A DNA stretch of 64,000 nucleotides from Legionella birminghamensis. GTDB lineage: Bacteria; Pseudomonadota; Gammaproteobacteria; Legionellales; Legionellaceae. Both the position numbers and the translations under genes were made by a program. Location of the stretch: contig NZ_UGNW01000001.1 in the NCBI RefSeq assembly GCF_900452515.1, positions 2,232,001 to 2,296,000 of the forward strand. Direction: 5' to 3'. The notes below the pieces were generated by a model. That model worked only from the letters and a program-made list of their open reading frames with translations, was not told where the DNA came from and made no database searches. Positions 9,742-17,942 of this stretch are shown piece by piece. Position 1 is the first letter of the stretch, and each line of letters opens with the position of its first letter.

Positions 9742-10524
9742 ATGAAAATTGCCAATTTGCATGAATTACAAAACATTTTTGCAAAAGTAAATTTAGGAGA
9801 AATTCCAGGGGAAGATCCTGTGTTCATTTTAATTAATTCAACTTCTTTGCTGTTTGGGGATGAGTTAATGAAACAACTGGCTCTCATTTCTAAAGAGCAG
9901 CAGTTATTAGCCATTGCCTTAATTGTTGAGCACACAGATGCTCCGAGAATTGATAGCCTGATAATCGTTTGCAGGAAAGCAGAAATTAACAGTTTCTTTT
10001 GCAATAAACTAATGGCATATGTCAATGATACCACTTCCAATATCATCAGTTATTTAAGAAATGAATGGACATCAAATAATGCCAAATATCCTATAGTTTT
10101 TACCTGGACCACTCGTTTAGACGGGAATTATACTCTCATTGCAAATAGGGCTGTTGCACCGGCTTACCAGGGCAACGGCTTAATGAAATCCTTATCACTG
10201 GCATTAATTCAACGTCTTAATGACACTTACGGCTTCGATCATGAGTTAAAATCCTTCACTGTACATCCTGCAACTTATTTGTTTTTTAATCCTCATGATA
10301 AAAAGCTCTTGAGCTATAGCAGCGGGGATTTGCAAGAATTATCCTGTGGTTTCCTGCTTCAACAACATGAAAGAAAGGAAATCCACAGGCCAAAAACTAT
10401 CAGCATTTCCCCTGATGTGGTTAAACTCTTAATTAAAGGCGGTTTTTTAAAATCAAGTGCAGAAAACAGAGCCCAAGCAGACTCTGAAGATAAATTAGAT
10501 GATGGAACGCCTCGACTGAATTAA
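9742..10524 (+). CDS. Probable GNAT-fold acetyltransferase
   Basis: 260 residues. The only recognisable part is the acetyl-CoA binding motif A in the middle: RAVAPAYQGNGLMKSLSLAL (about 134-153), with the QGNG pyrophosphate loop and following helix typical of GNAT enzymes, preceded by a beta strand (NYTLIANRAV). The N-terminal ~110 residues look like a degenerate first half of the same fold. The C-terminus is polar and charged. The substrate is unknown; in this neighbourhood it may be a secreted effector. The gene is convergent with the umuD-like gene, 26 bp apart. Confidence 0.65.
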   Translation: MKIANLHELQNIFAKVNLGEIPGEDPVFILINSTSLLFGDELMKQLALISKEQQLLAIALIVEHTDAPRIDSLIIVCRKAEINSFFCNKLMAYVNDTTSNIISYLRNEWTSNNAKYPIVFTWTTRLDGNYTLIANRAVAPAYQGNGLMKSLSLALIQRLNDTYGFDHELKSFTVHPATYLFFNPHDKKLLSYSSGDLQELSCGFLLQQHERKEIHRPKTISISPDVVKLLIKGGFLKSSAENRAQADSEDKLDDGTPRLN

Positions 10525-10550
10525 GACTTGGCGAAATAATCTATTACAGC

Positions 10551-11072
10551 CTAAACGGCCTGGTGAATTACATGGGTCACAACTCCCCATATCACCAGGT
10601 CATGACTATCTGTGATATCAATGGGTGGAAAGGAGTCGTTTTCAGGTAAAAGCTGAACCTGGCCATTCATTCGCGATAAACGCTTGACTGTTAACTCGCC
10701 ATTTAGAGCGGCGATCACAATTTTTCCGTGCGCGGGCTCAAGGCTGCTATCGACAATCAGTAAATCCCCGTTATGAATGCCTGCATCTTTCATCGAATCC
10801 CCAGAGGCGGTTAATAGGAAGGTTGAGGAGGGATGTCGAATTAGAAACTCATTTAAATTTAAGTTAGCTTCAATATAATCATCAGCGGGCGAAGGAAATC
10901 CTGCTTTGACTTTGCAACTGTATAGAGGAAGAGTGAATGGACTCGGGATGTTGATTAAACGTTTAACTTCTTCAATTCGCGACAGGGGTATCCGCATTGC
11001 TTTAGTTGATTCGCCGTATTGATTACTGCCTTTTGGCCGGCCTGACCCTTCTCGTTTTCCACCTCTGCCCAT
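10551..11072 (-). CDS. umuD: UmuD-like S24 autopeptidase
   Basis: 173 residues. The C-terminal LexA/UmuD domain is complete: cleavage site Ala57-Gly58 in KAGFPSP, catalytic Ser93 in SGDSM and Lys130 in ELTVKRL. The protein would cleave itself and join UmuC to form a translesion polymerase. Unlike E. coli UmuD it has a ~45-residue basic extension that begins GRGGKREGSGRPKG, an AT-hook-like tail found in mobile UmuD/LexA-like proteins; this could bind DNA and make the protein its own repressor. It is transcribed away from umuC rather than in an operon with it. Confidence 0.9.
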   Translation of the reverse strand: MGRGGKREGSGRPKGSNQYGESTKAMRIPLSRIEEVKRLINIPSPFTLPLYSCKVKAGFPSPADDYIEANLNLNEFLIRHPSSTFLLTASGDSMKDAGIHNGDLLIVDSSLEPAHGKIVIAALNGELTVKRLSRMNGQVQLLPENDSFPPIDITDSHDLVIWGVVTHVIHQAV

Positions 11073-11093
11073 TGCTGCCTCCCCTACTCATTT

Positions 11094-11131
11094 TGTCAAT
11101 ATTTGACACAACCAGGAAAAGACGAGTATAT
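11094..11131 (+). promoter_or_regulatory. Palindromic operator overlapping the umuC promoter
   Basis: TGTCAA-TAT-TTGACA (11094-11108) is a perfect inverted repeat. Its right arm is an ideal -35 box, TTGACA, followed after 17 bp by GTATAT (11126-11131) as a -10. A repressor on the palindrome would block umuC directly. Also lies 22 bp upstream of the umuD-like start, so it could control both genes. Confidence 0.6.
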
Positions 11132-11223
11132 TTGAATGACGTACACTTTTCAATTTAAATCACTCCGAGAAGAATAACTCATACGGATGCGGGCTATAAC
11201 AACTCCTTTCACTGAGAATTGCC

Positions 11224-12483
11224 ATGTATGCGCTAATAGATTGTAATAATTTTTATGCAAGTTGTGAACGTTTGTTTCGGCCAGACCTGCGCACTACTCC
11301 CATTGTGGTGCTGAGTAATAATGATGGCTGCGTCATTGCACGCTCGAATGAGGCGAAGGCACTAGGCATTGCAATGGGCGCCCCGTTTTTTGAAGTCAAA
11401 ACCTTATGTAAAAAAAACAGAGTCCAGGTCTTTTCATCAAATTACACGCTGTATGGTGATTTATCCCACCGGGTGATGCGGCTCATTGAAGAAAACTGGC
11501 CAGAAACAGAAATCTATTCTATAGATGAGGCATTCCTTAATTTAACCACTTTACCCGAGCTTCAACGAGTTTCTTTCTGCGAAAAACTGCAAAAAATGAT
11601 TCTCAAGGGCGTGCATATTCCCACATCCATCGGTATCGGCAAAACTAAAACACTTGCCAAAGTCGCTAATTTTATCGCAAAAAAGAAATTGCAAGCCCCT
11701 GTGTTTGACGTCAGCGGCCATGAAGCCCGATGGTTAGATCAGCTCGAGGTGTCGGATATATGGGGGATTGGGAGGCAGTGGTCAAAAAAACTCAATAGCC
11801 TGGGGATTTTCACTGCAAAGGATTTAGCCCAAGCGGACCAAACACTGATGCGCCAAAAGTTTGGTGTGGTCATGCAAAGAGTTATCATGGAATTAAATGG
11901 TATTGCCTGCCTGGAGCTTGAGGAGCCAGAACCGCGTCAATCCATTATGTCATCTTGTTCTTTTGGCGGCTTGCAATCCAATTACGAATACATTCAGGAA
12001 GCAATTAGCCATCATTGCGCCACAGCCTCTGCTAAAATGCGAAAACAGGGATTAATCACTCAATACCTGTCGGTCTTTGTTCGTTCAAACCCCTTTCGGG
12101 AAGACACAAGGCAATATGCCAACTCGATTGGATTTCGCCTAATCAATCCTACCGATGATGTACGGATTATTACCAAATGGGCGAAATACTGTTTAAAGCG
12201 TATTTATCAGCCAGGCATTTTCTATCATAAGTCCGGTGTGCTGTTGAATGATCTGACAAGCAAACTCTACTACCAGACTGATTTATTTAACCAACCAACC
12301 GATAAGGCCTTAACGCAGTCCGATTCCTTAATGCATCTCATCGATAGCATCAACCACAAATATGGGGCTAGAACCTTACGTCTTGCAGCGGAAGGCTTCC
12401 AGAAATCATGGTCCATGAAAAGGCAATTAATGTCACCTTGCTACACCACCCGCTGGGCAGATTTGCCGGTGGCTTATACTTAA
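11224..12483 (+). CDS. umuC: UmuC, Y-family translesion DNA polymerase (Pol V catalytic subunit)
   Basis: 419 residues, full length for UmuC. It starts [20 protein letters not shown] with the metal-binding aspartate, continues with [18 protein letters not shown] and the second catalytic motif [10 protein letters not shown], then helix-hairpin-helix [13 protein letters not shown] and the C-terminal DUF4113-type tail ending in [12 protein letters not shown]. It copies past DNA lesions with low fidelity when joined to processed UmuD. Expression probably depends on the palindrome at 11094-11108. Confidence 0.95.
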   Translation: MYALIDCNNFYASCERLFRPDLRTTPIVVLSNNDGCVIARSNEAKALGIAMGAPFFEVKTLCKKNRVQVFSSNYTLYGDLSHRVMRLIEENWPETEIYSIDEAFLNLTTLPELQRVSFCEKLQKMILKGVHIPTSIGIGKTKTLAKVANFIAKKKLQAPVFDVSGHEARWLDQLEVSDIWGIGRQWSKKLNSLGIFTAKDLAQADQTLMRQKFGVVMQRVIMELNGIACLELEEPEPRQSIMSSCSFGGLQSNYEYIQEAISHHCATASAKMRKQGLITQYLSVFVRSNPFREDTRQYANSIGFRLINPTDDVRIITKWAKYCLKRIYQPGIFYHKSGVLLNDLTSKLYYQTDLFNQPTDKALTQSDSLMHLIDSINHKYGARTLRLAAEGFQKSWSMKRQLMSPCYTTRWADLPVAYT

Positions 12484-12580
12484 GCTGAATCCCCACGGCA
12501 TCGTGTACAGCCCTGTACACAATGCCCATAGGTATCTACACCAATGCAGTCGAATCCGCGCGGCTGCGACCGCGGGGCCC
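12484..12580 (-). repeat. GC-rich intergenic repeat, copy 1 (inverted)
   Basis: Read on the minus strand this is GGGCCCCGCGGTCGCAGCCG followed by GGATTCGA and, 15 bp on, GGTGTAGATA. The same order of blocks occurs at 12708-12772 and 14773-14860. Copies 1 and 2 face each other and could pair over about 21 bp. Nothing in the 127 bp between them looks coding. Confidence 0.6.
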
Positions 12581-12707
12581 ATGTCTGCTGCCGAACAAGC
12601 TCTTCAGAGGAATCCAATGTTGCCGTAAATAGCAAAAGCAGTTAAGAACAAGTCTTTCAAACATCATCCTAAATTAGCAAAACCAATATTTTAAATACGC
12701 CTCGTCT

Positions 12708-12772
12708 GGGCCCTGCGGTCGCAGCCGCGGGGATTCGTAGCGTGAAAAAAATTTGTGTAGATAGCGATGCAT
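12708..12772 (+). repeat. GC-rich intergenic repeat, copy 2
   Basis: GGGCCCTGCGGTCGCAGCCG, then GGGGATTCG and TTTGTGTAGATAGCGATGCA. It matches copy 1 in inverted orientation and copy 3 in direct orientation. Far richer in GC than its surroundings. Confidence 0.6.
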
Positions 12773-12900
12773 AAAATCAAGACACACCAAACCAGGAGGA
12801 TTCGACCGGCTGGGGCTGCTCGATTTCGTGATGGGAGTTTCTGATAACATAATCATATTTATGGGAAGACGGATTCAGACGAGCTATTTCCACCACCCTA

Positions 12901-12941
12901 GTGAGCTGTATTTGCTCACAATGAGTTAAATTGTTTATAAT
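12901..12941 (+). promoter_or_regulatory. Promoter with inverted repeat before the LuxR-type gene
   Basis: GTGAGC-N7-GCTCAC (12901-12919) is a perfect 6-bp-arm inverted repeat. It covers a -35-like TTGCTC (12912-12917) that stands 18 bp from a consensus -10 TATAAT (12936-12941). The GTG start is 19 bp further. The position suits autorepression by the regulator it precedes. Confidence 0.5.
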
Positions 12942-12959
12942 AGGGATCGGTCCAATAAC

Positions 12960-13721
12960 GTGTCAGTCATTTTGCAAACTCCGATCGCATTGAGTGCCTG
13001 CGAAGCAGTTCATGCACTCACAATTCCTCAGCTAATACAACATGAGATTACAGCATTTAACTATTACCGCATGTATTTTGATGGAACAGCCATTCGTTTT
13101 TCCAGCGACAGAGCATGGACAGAGCATTTTTTTAAAAAAGATTATCTTAGCAAATTGACGGTTCCCGATACCTATCTCACAGAACCTGTTAATTATTTTA
13201 TTTGGCTAACAGAAGATTGCCCAGAAATGCTCCTCGATGCAGCAATTAATTTTGATACCTCTAACGGGATTTCCATTGCAGTAAAACAGGACGATTCTAT
13301 TGAGTATTTTTGTTTTGCGACTAACACGAATAACAAGTCAATTATCAACAAATTTTACCTGGGCAATCTCGATCGTTTGCATCAATACGGCTTGAAGTTT
13401 AAAGAGCAGGCGGCAGGCTTGCTTGAACAAGCAGGCCGGGAAAAGTTAATTATCAGGACAGCCGATAAATCAAAGATGTTATCAACGTCCAGTATGCATC
13501 AACCTCGATTTTCAAAACGTGAACTGGAATGTGCATTTGCCTTGTTAAACGGAATGCGAGTAAAAGAGATTGCCAGAATGCTAGGATTATCGGTTCGGAC
13601 CATTGAATCTTACATCCAAAATATGAAAAACAAACTGGGATGTTCGAGCCAAATTGAATTGGTATTAAAGCTCGCTAATTATAAAGATTTTATTAATCAA
13701 CATTACTTAAGCGCATTGTAA
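12960..13721 (+). CDS. LuxR-family transcriptional regulator
   Basis: 253 residues with a GTG start. The C-terminal ~65 residues are a clear LuxR/GerE helix-turn-helix: FSKRELECAFALLNGMRVKE, then IARMLGLSVRTIESYIQNMK and NKLGC. The N-terminal ~170 residues lack an autoinducer domain I can recognise and may be a different sensor. It resembles the second regulator at 42366-43034 in architecture, and the group of Legionella LuxR-type regulators without a cognate synthase. Its last 19 bp overlap the convergent APH gene. Confidence 0.85.
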   Translation: MSVILQTPIALSACEAVHALTIPQLIQHEITAFNYYRMYFDGTAIRFSSDRAWTEHFFKKDYLSKLTVPDTYLTEPVNYFIWLTEDCPEMLLDAAINFDTSNGISIAVKQDDSIEYFCFATNTNNKSIINKFYLGNLDRLHQYGLKFKEQAAGLLEQAGREKLIIRTADKSKMLSTSSMHQPRFSKRELECAFALLNGMRVKEIARMLGLSVRTIESYIQNMKNKLGCSSQIELVLKLANYKDFINQHYLSAL

Positions 13722-14569
13722 TCCGTAAAAATCTCATGCAAAACCACTTTAACATCTGTACCCTTAATGGGCCAACACAAGGTTTTCCAAAAAGCCCATC
13801 CCAGAGCCCGTATCCAGGTCTCATTATCCAGTTGAACTGCATTTTTAAATACTTCTCGTTCTTCGCTGGAAAATAAATTCCAGGCTATGACCAGATCACA
13901 GGCAGGATCACCAACAGCAAGCTGACCGAAATCGATAATGGCACATAATTTTCCATTGCGGACCAAAATATTGCCAACGGCTATGTCGCCGTGAACCCAT
14001 ACTGGCTTTAAGCACCATTCAGAAGAAAGCGCCCGTTTCCATAATGATGCTGCAAGTTTTTTTTCATGAGCGTTTTTTATTTTAGGAATTGCAAGCTGCA
14101 TTTCATGATCATAGGCCTTTAATGAACTGCCCCGATAAAAATTATGCGCACCCGCTAAAGGTCCATCTGTAGCATCTAAAGATTGAAATTCTTTTAAACA
14201 CTTTCCTAATACTTCTGCAAAACATTTTATATCGTGAATATTCTGTCTTGAAGCAGACTCCCCTTCAATCCAGCGATTGATGCTCCAATACCAGGGATAA
14301 GCGGATGAGGGCTTTCCAAGTGCGACAGGTTGTGGAATTTCAAATGACAGCTGTTTAGAGAGCCACGGCAACCATTGATATTCTTTCTCTATCTGTGGCT
14401 CATACTGCTTGTCGCAAGGCAAGCGAACCAGCATTTCATCACCTAAATGAAATGTCCGATTATCCCAGCCGCTTTGAGCAACTGGATAAATATGTAATGA
14501 TTGCCATTGAGGGAATTGCTCCGCAATCAGTTTGTGGACTAATTGTGTATCAATTTTAACTTTATCCAT
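13703..14569 (-). CDS. APH-family phosphotransferase
   Basis: 288 residues with the aminoglycoside/choline kinase fold: hydrophobic nucleotide-lobe start WDNRTFHLGDEMLVRLP, catalytic loop WVHGDIAVGNIL (His-Gly-Asp, Asn) and metal-binding IIDFGQLAVGDPACDL. All catalytic residues are present. Such proteins phosphorylate aminoglycosides, macrolides or unrelated small molecules, and the substrate cannot be assigned here. AGGGTGG lies upstream of the ATG. Single gene, tail-to-tail with the LuxR gene. Confidence 0.85.
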   Translation of the reverse strand: MDKVKIDTQLVHKLIAEQFPQWQSLHIYPVAQSGWDNRTFHLGDEMLVRLPCDKQYEPQIEKEYQWLPWLSKQLSFEIPQPVALGKPSSAYPWYWSINRWIEGESASRQNIHDIKCFAEVLGKCLKEFQSLDATDGPLAGAHNFYRGSSLKAYDHEMQLAIPKIKNAHEKKLAASLWKRALSSEWCLKPVWVHGDIAVGNILVRNGKLCAIIDFGQLAVGDPACDLVIAWNLFSSEEREVFKNAVQLDNETWIRALGWAFWKTLCWPIKGTDVKVVLHEIFTDYNALK

Positions 14570-14772
14570 TAAGAGTCCACCCTGAAATTCTTTATTTAAT
14601 AATAACCAGGATTGGGCTATCTTAGCATTATGTTTTAAAAGTGTATTAAAAATATCACATGAGGAATAAATGATTGCGATTAAAAGGCTAGACGACTTGT
14701 TTATGACTACCTGTTAAATCTTATTTTTTGGCAACATTGAAACTTGTCTGACGACTATGCTCCAACAGGCAT

Positions 14773-14860
14773 GGGCCTCGCGGTCGAAGCCGCTGGGATT
14801 CGATAGCTTTTAATTCTCATGCGCTTGGACGGGGAAAACATTTGTGTAGATAGCTATGCA
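14773..14860 (+). repeat. GC-rich intergenic repeat, copy 3
   Basis: GGGCCTCGCGGTCGAAGCCG, GGGATTCGATAG and TTTGTGTAGATAGCTATGCA in the same order as copy 2, with about 20 bp more between the blocks. A 62-codon open frame over this repeat (14819-15007) has no ribosome-binding site and is not called. The rest of 14570-15019 shows no gene. Confidence 0.6.
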
Positions 14861-15019
14861 TTAAGAAATAGAGGTTTCGCCAGAATAGCTGTATATACCT
14901 CTAAAATAAATCATTTCAACGCCGTCTTTAGTAATAGCTTAATGAATTATCATAGAAATAAAAATAAAATAAGGGAGTTAAGACCCCCCTTATTTCAGGA
15001 GAAATAATAATTTAGCAGT

Positions 15020-16576
15020 GTGATTATTATATATACTATACAAATAAGCCCTGCTAACTACTTCGATGACGTGAAAATATTAATAACTACCGCTCCTTTC
15101 GAGGCCGAAAATACAGGAGACATCAGCTATGCGCGTCAGATGGAGAGATGTTTAAGAAATTTGGGACATGAAGTAATTTATCTGAGAGCCCAAGAGCTTG
15201 GCTTAGCCGTTGAAGTGAGTAAAGCGCTTGATACCTCTGTTAGATTAAGTGTGACTTACGCTGCACTAAAAAAAATTGGCGATTCATTACTGCATTGTAT
15301 CTTGACAACAATCCCCAAAGACACTGTTCTTTTTATGCATTTCAGAATTCCTCATACTGGATTTAGCTTCTCAACGAAGCATCTTTCCCAGCTAAAAGCA
15401 GCAGGATATAAAATATGTGCTTTGATTAACGAGCATAGCTGCAATAGAGAGGAACCCACCGAGATAGAAAGAAATTATCAAACAGCCCAATTAATTCCTT
15501 TTTTTGATCAAATTATTACATTTAATCCGATAGATAAAGCAGGCTTACTTGAGACAGCAGGAACTAAAAATTTTTATCACTGTGCAGATAACAAGACCTT
15601 AGCTAAAAGCAATGCATGGACTCTTTTTCAGGTCGGTAATGCATACCCTGAACCATCCTCATTAGAAGAAAGAATATCTCTTATTCCAGCGCCGATATTA
15701 AGCGCACAAAAATATGATCCAGGTCCTGAAGAGAGACCAGATAATATATTAATGTTTGGAACAATCCGACGAAACAAAGGAAATACTGCCACGCTAAATT
15801 TAGCCCAATTGCTGGCGGATAAAGGAGTTCCAACTATTCAGATTAAAATTGTAGGTAAAGTACTTGCTGATATGAATGGCTTTAATTCTTTCAGACAATA
15901 TGTATTGTCTACTTTTCCTGAGCGCCTGGGATTTTGTGCTGATTTTAAACCTCTTGAACGCATGCTCGCAGAAAAAGAGCATAGAGTAGAAAAATTATCA
16001 TCCTTAGATGACTATGAAAACGAGTTCAATTCTTTATGTAAAGAAATAGTCAGCGATCTCGAGCTGCAAGTCACCAAAAAAAGACCTAAAGCCCTGCCCA
16101 TTGAATTTCATATCGATGTGAGTGAGGAGTCTTTCAGGACACTATGTCATCAATCTCGCTACGGTATTAAATTCGACAAAAAAGGGTTTTGCGATAATGC
16201 CTCAACTATCATTAACATGATGGGTTTCGGATTGATTGTGATTTCAAACAAGACCCATATGATGAACCCTGTTTTTAATCTTTGTCCCGAAGAAGAATTG
16301 CCTTTGGTTTTATTGGACACGATGGATCCAGAAGCAGAGCTTCTTTTTCAAACCATCTTGAATTTAAAAGAAGACACACTTGCGAGACAACGGGTTCTGA
16401 ACAATCTGGAGCGAGTAATGACCACAATGTATGATCCGATGCGCGTGACTTCTCAGGTTGTGAGAGTACTTGAAAAGGCATTGAATGTTGAGTGTCATGC
16501 CAAAAAAATAGCACAGGAAGATGATAAGACAGATCAAACTGAAAACGAATCCTCATCCAACCGTAAAAGTCCCTAA
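15020..16576 (+). CDS. GT-B-fold glycosyltransferase-like protein
   Basis: 518 residues. The N-terminal half begins a Rossmann pattern (VKILITTAPFEAENTGDISY) and contains HFRIPHTGFSF. The second half carries ILMFGTIRRNKGN and KIVGKV, the donor-binding start of GT-4-like enzymes, and ends with GFCDNASTIINMMGFGLIVI, equivalent to the ExxG/A-rich region. It probably transfers a sugar from a nucleotide donor, in the cell or, as an effector, in the host. The C-terminus is polar (DDKTDQTENESSSN). The start is uncertain: GTG at 15020, or GTG at 15071 just before the Rossmann strand; neither has a well-spaced ribosome-binding site. Confidence 0.65.
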   Translation: MIIIYTIQISPANYFDDVKILITTAPFEAENTGDISYARQMERCLRNLGHEVIYLRAQELGLAVEVSKALDTSVRLSVTYAALKKIGDSLLHCILTTIPKDTVLFMHFRIPHTGFSFSTKHLSQLKAAGYKICALINEHSCNREEPTEIERNYQTAQLIPFFDQIITFNPIDKAGLLETAGTKNFYHCADNKTLAKSNAWTLFQVGNAYPEPSSLEERISLIPAPILSAQKYDPGPEERPDNILMFGTIRRNKGNTATLNLAQLLADKGVPTIQIKIVGKVLADMNGFNSFRQYVLSTFPERLGFCADFKPLERMLAEKEHRVEKLSSLDDYENEFNSLCKEIVSDLELQVTKKRPKALPIEFHIDVSEESFRTLCHQSRYGIKFDKKGFCDNASTIINMMGFGLIVISNKTHMMNPVFNLCPEEELPLVLLDTMDPEAELLFQTILNLKEDTLARQRVLNNLERVMTTMYDPMRVTSQVVRVLEKALNVECHAKKIAQEDDKTDQTENESSSNRKSP

Positions 16577-16583
16577 TCATTAC

Positions 16584-17942
16584 CTAGATCATCAGCCTTC
16601 CAATCAGGGAATCATCACTCGCATTTTGTTTCTTGTTCATTGTGTTGGCATCATAGAAGCGAGATAAACCAGGAGCTAATTTAATAGCCCCATTTAAATC
16701 CCTCTGATTTCTTCTGTGATATTCAGAAAAAACACGCTCGCGAAGTGCTTTTGGAACTAAAGAACCAGAATCGCCGATATGATAATAGGGCATCTTTTCT
16801 TCACTTAACCCTGTCGGCTCACCGGAGGCGAGAGCCTCAAGATGCCGAACAGCTTCGCAGTCAATTAAACGATTATATATTTCTCCAACTTCAATTACGG
16901 AATGATGGCCGTTATAGACAATGACTCCACATAAAACTATCGCTAGATAGCCTGCGGATCGGGATTGAAAAATTCCCAATGAGTCATAAAAAAAACCAAG
17001 ATCGTGTAACGCGACTAAAACTCTAGCCGCAGTTGATGACGCACTGGCAATCAAAGGCAAAGGAGCCCCATTCACGGAACCCCAGCTTGCGAGATGTTGG
17101 ATATAGGGTACAGGAACGCGTTTTATAAAATCTTTGGGACGATCCGCGGGGTTTAAAGGAATTTTGTAAAAAGTCATTTTTTCTTCGAGCGCTTTTAGCG
17201 CTGGATTCTCTGCTAGATGGGTTTTATGAGAATCAGGGGAATCATTTTCCAATTTTATAGCAGCGACTGCGGCATCATATTTTTCCACGACCACCTTTGC
17301 CTTCTGATAGACATCGGCAGCGGCAAAAGCAGCCTTTCCAGCTCGATATGCTGGAGTATGAATAGCAGCACGTGGTGCGATGTCGGTGCCAATCTCCATG
17401 CCTAGGCCACGGGTTATGGCAAGATGCTCCGGGGTTCGGCGTACTCGCATATCAAGCTCTGCCTCAGTCGGCATTATCCACTCATAGATGCTTTCAAACT
17501 TCACTTTACTTTGTCCGGTCTTTGTCCGTGCCAGATGTTCTACATAGCAAAAAGAGCAATCAGTAATCATTTTCACTACTTTGCATAGGCAATTAACATC
17601 ATTATTTTCCCTTATTCTTTCCGAATCCATAATTGCCGAAAATCTTCTTAAAAGCTCTTTCAGCAACTCCTTACTGTTCTTAATTTCAGCGGTAGAATAA
17701 TCCTGCATCACGCCTTCCCACTGCGGATCATCCGATGAATGTTCAGAGATAAGAAAACCCAGTGATTTCTCCTCTGATGCATTCAATTCAACATTTGCTT
17801 CTAATTTATTTAGAATGGGAGTAATAACCACCGCTCTTAATCTCAAAGCAGCATTAGCAATCTCTATTTTGCTGTCAGCATCCTCTTTGATAACGTGTAA
17901 AACAGACACTGCAAAATTACTATCTTGTTTCGCGGTTGGCAA
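16584..17942 (-). CDS. Unknown protein coupled to the upstream kinase
   Basis: 452 residues, no family recognised. It starts at a TTG with GGGAG placed six bases upstream and overlaps the end of the kinase gene by 23 bp, so translation is probably coupled. Mostly helical, with one SFCYVEHLARTKTG stretch and a C-terminal PYYHIGDSGSLVPKALRERV region; no LanC-type zinc ligands, no transporter segments and no signal peptide. As the last gene of the peptide-kinase cluster it could be a kinase substrate, partner or a second effector. It converges with the glycosyltransferase, 7 bp apart. Confidence 0.7.
   Translation of the reverse strand: MPTAKQDSNFAVSVLHVIKEDADSKIEIANAALRLRAVVITPILNKLEANVELNASEEKSLGFLISEHSSDDPQWEGVMQDYSTAEIKNSKELLKELLRRFSAIMDSERIRENNDVNCLCKVVKMITDCSFCYVEHLARTKTGQSKVKFESIYEWIMPTEAELDMRVRRTPEHLAITRGLGMEIGTDIAPRAAIHTPAYRAGKAAFAAADVYQKAKVVVEKYDAAVAAIKLENDSPDSHKTHLAENPALKALEEKMTFYKIPLNPADRPKDFIKRVPVPYIQHLASWGSVNGAPLPLIASASSTAARVLVALHDLGFFYDSLGIFQSRSAGYLAIVLCGVIVYNGHHSVIEVGEIYNRLIDCEAVRHLEALASGEPTGLSEEKMPYYHIGDSGSLVPKALRERVFSEYHRRNQRDLNGAIKLAPGLSRFYDANTMNKKQNASDDSLIGRLMI

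Noticed and set aside
12674-12856. 60-codon minus-strand frame
   Set aside because: Runs through intergenic repeat copy 2 and has no start signal or protein-like composition.
14819-15007. 62-codon plus-strand frame MRLDGENICVDSYALRN...
   Set aside because: It lies over intergenic repeat copy 3, has no ribosome-binding site, and the matching part of copy 2 has no comparable frame.
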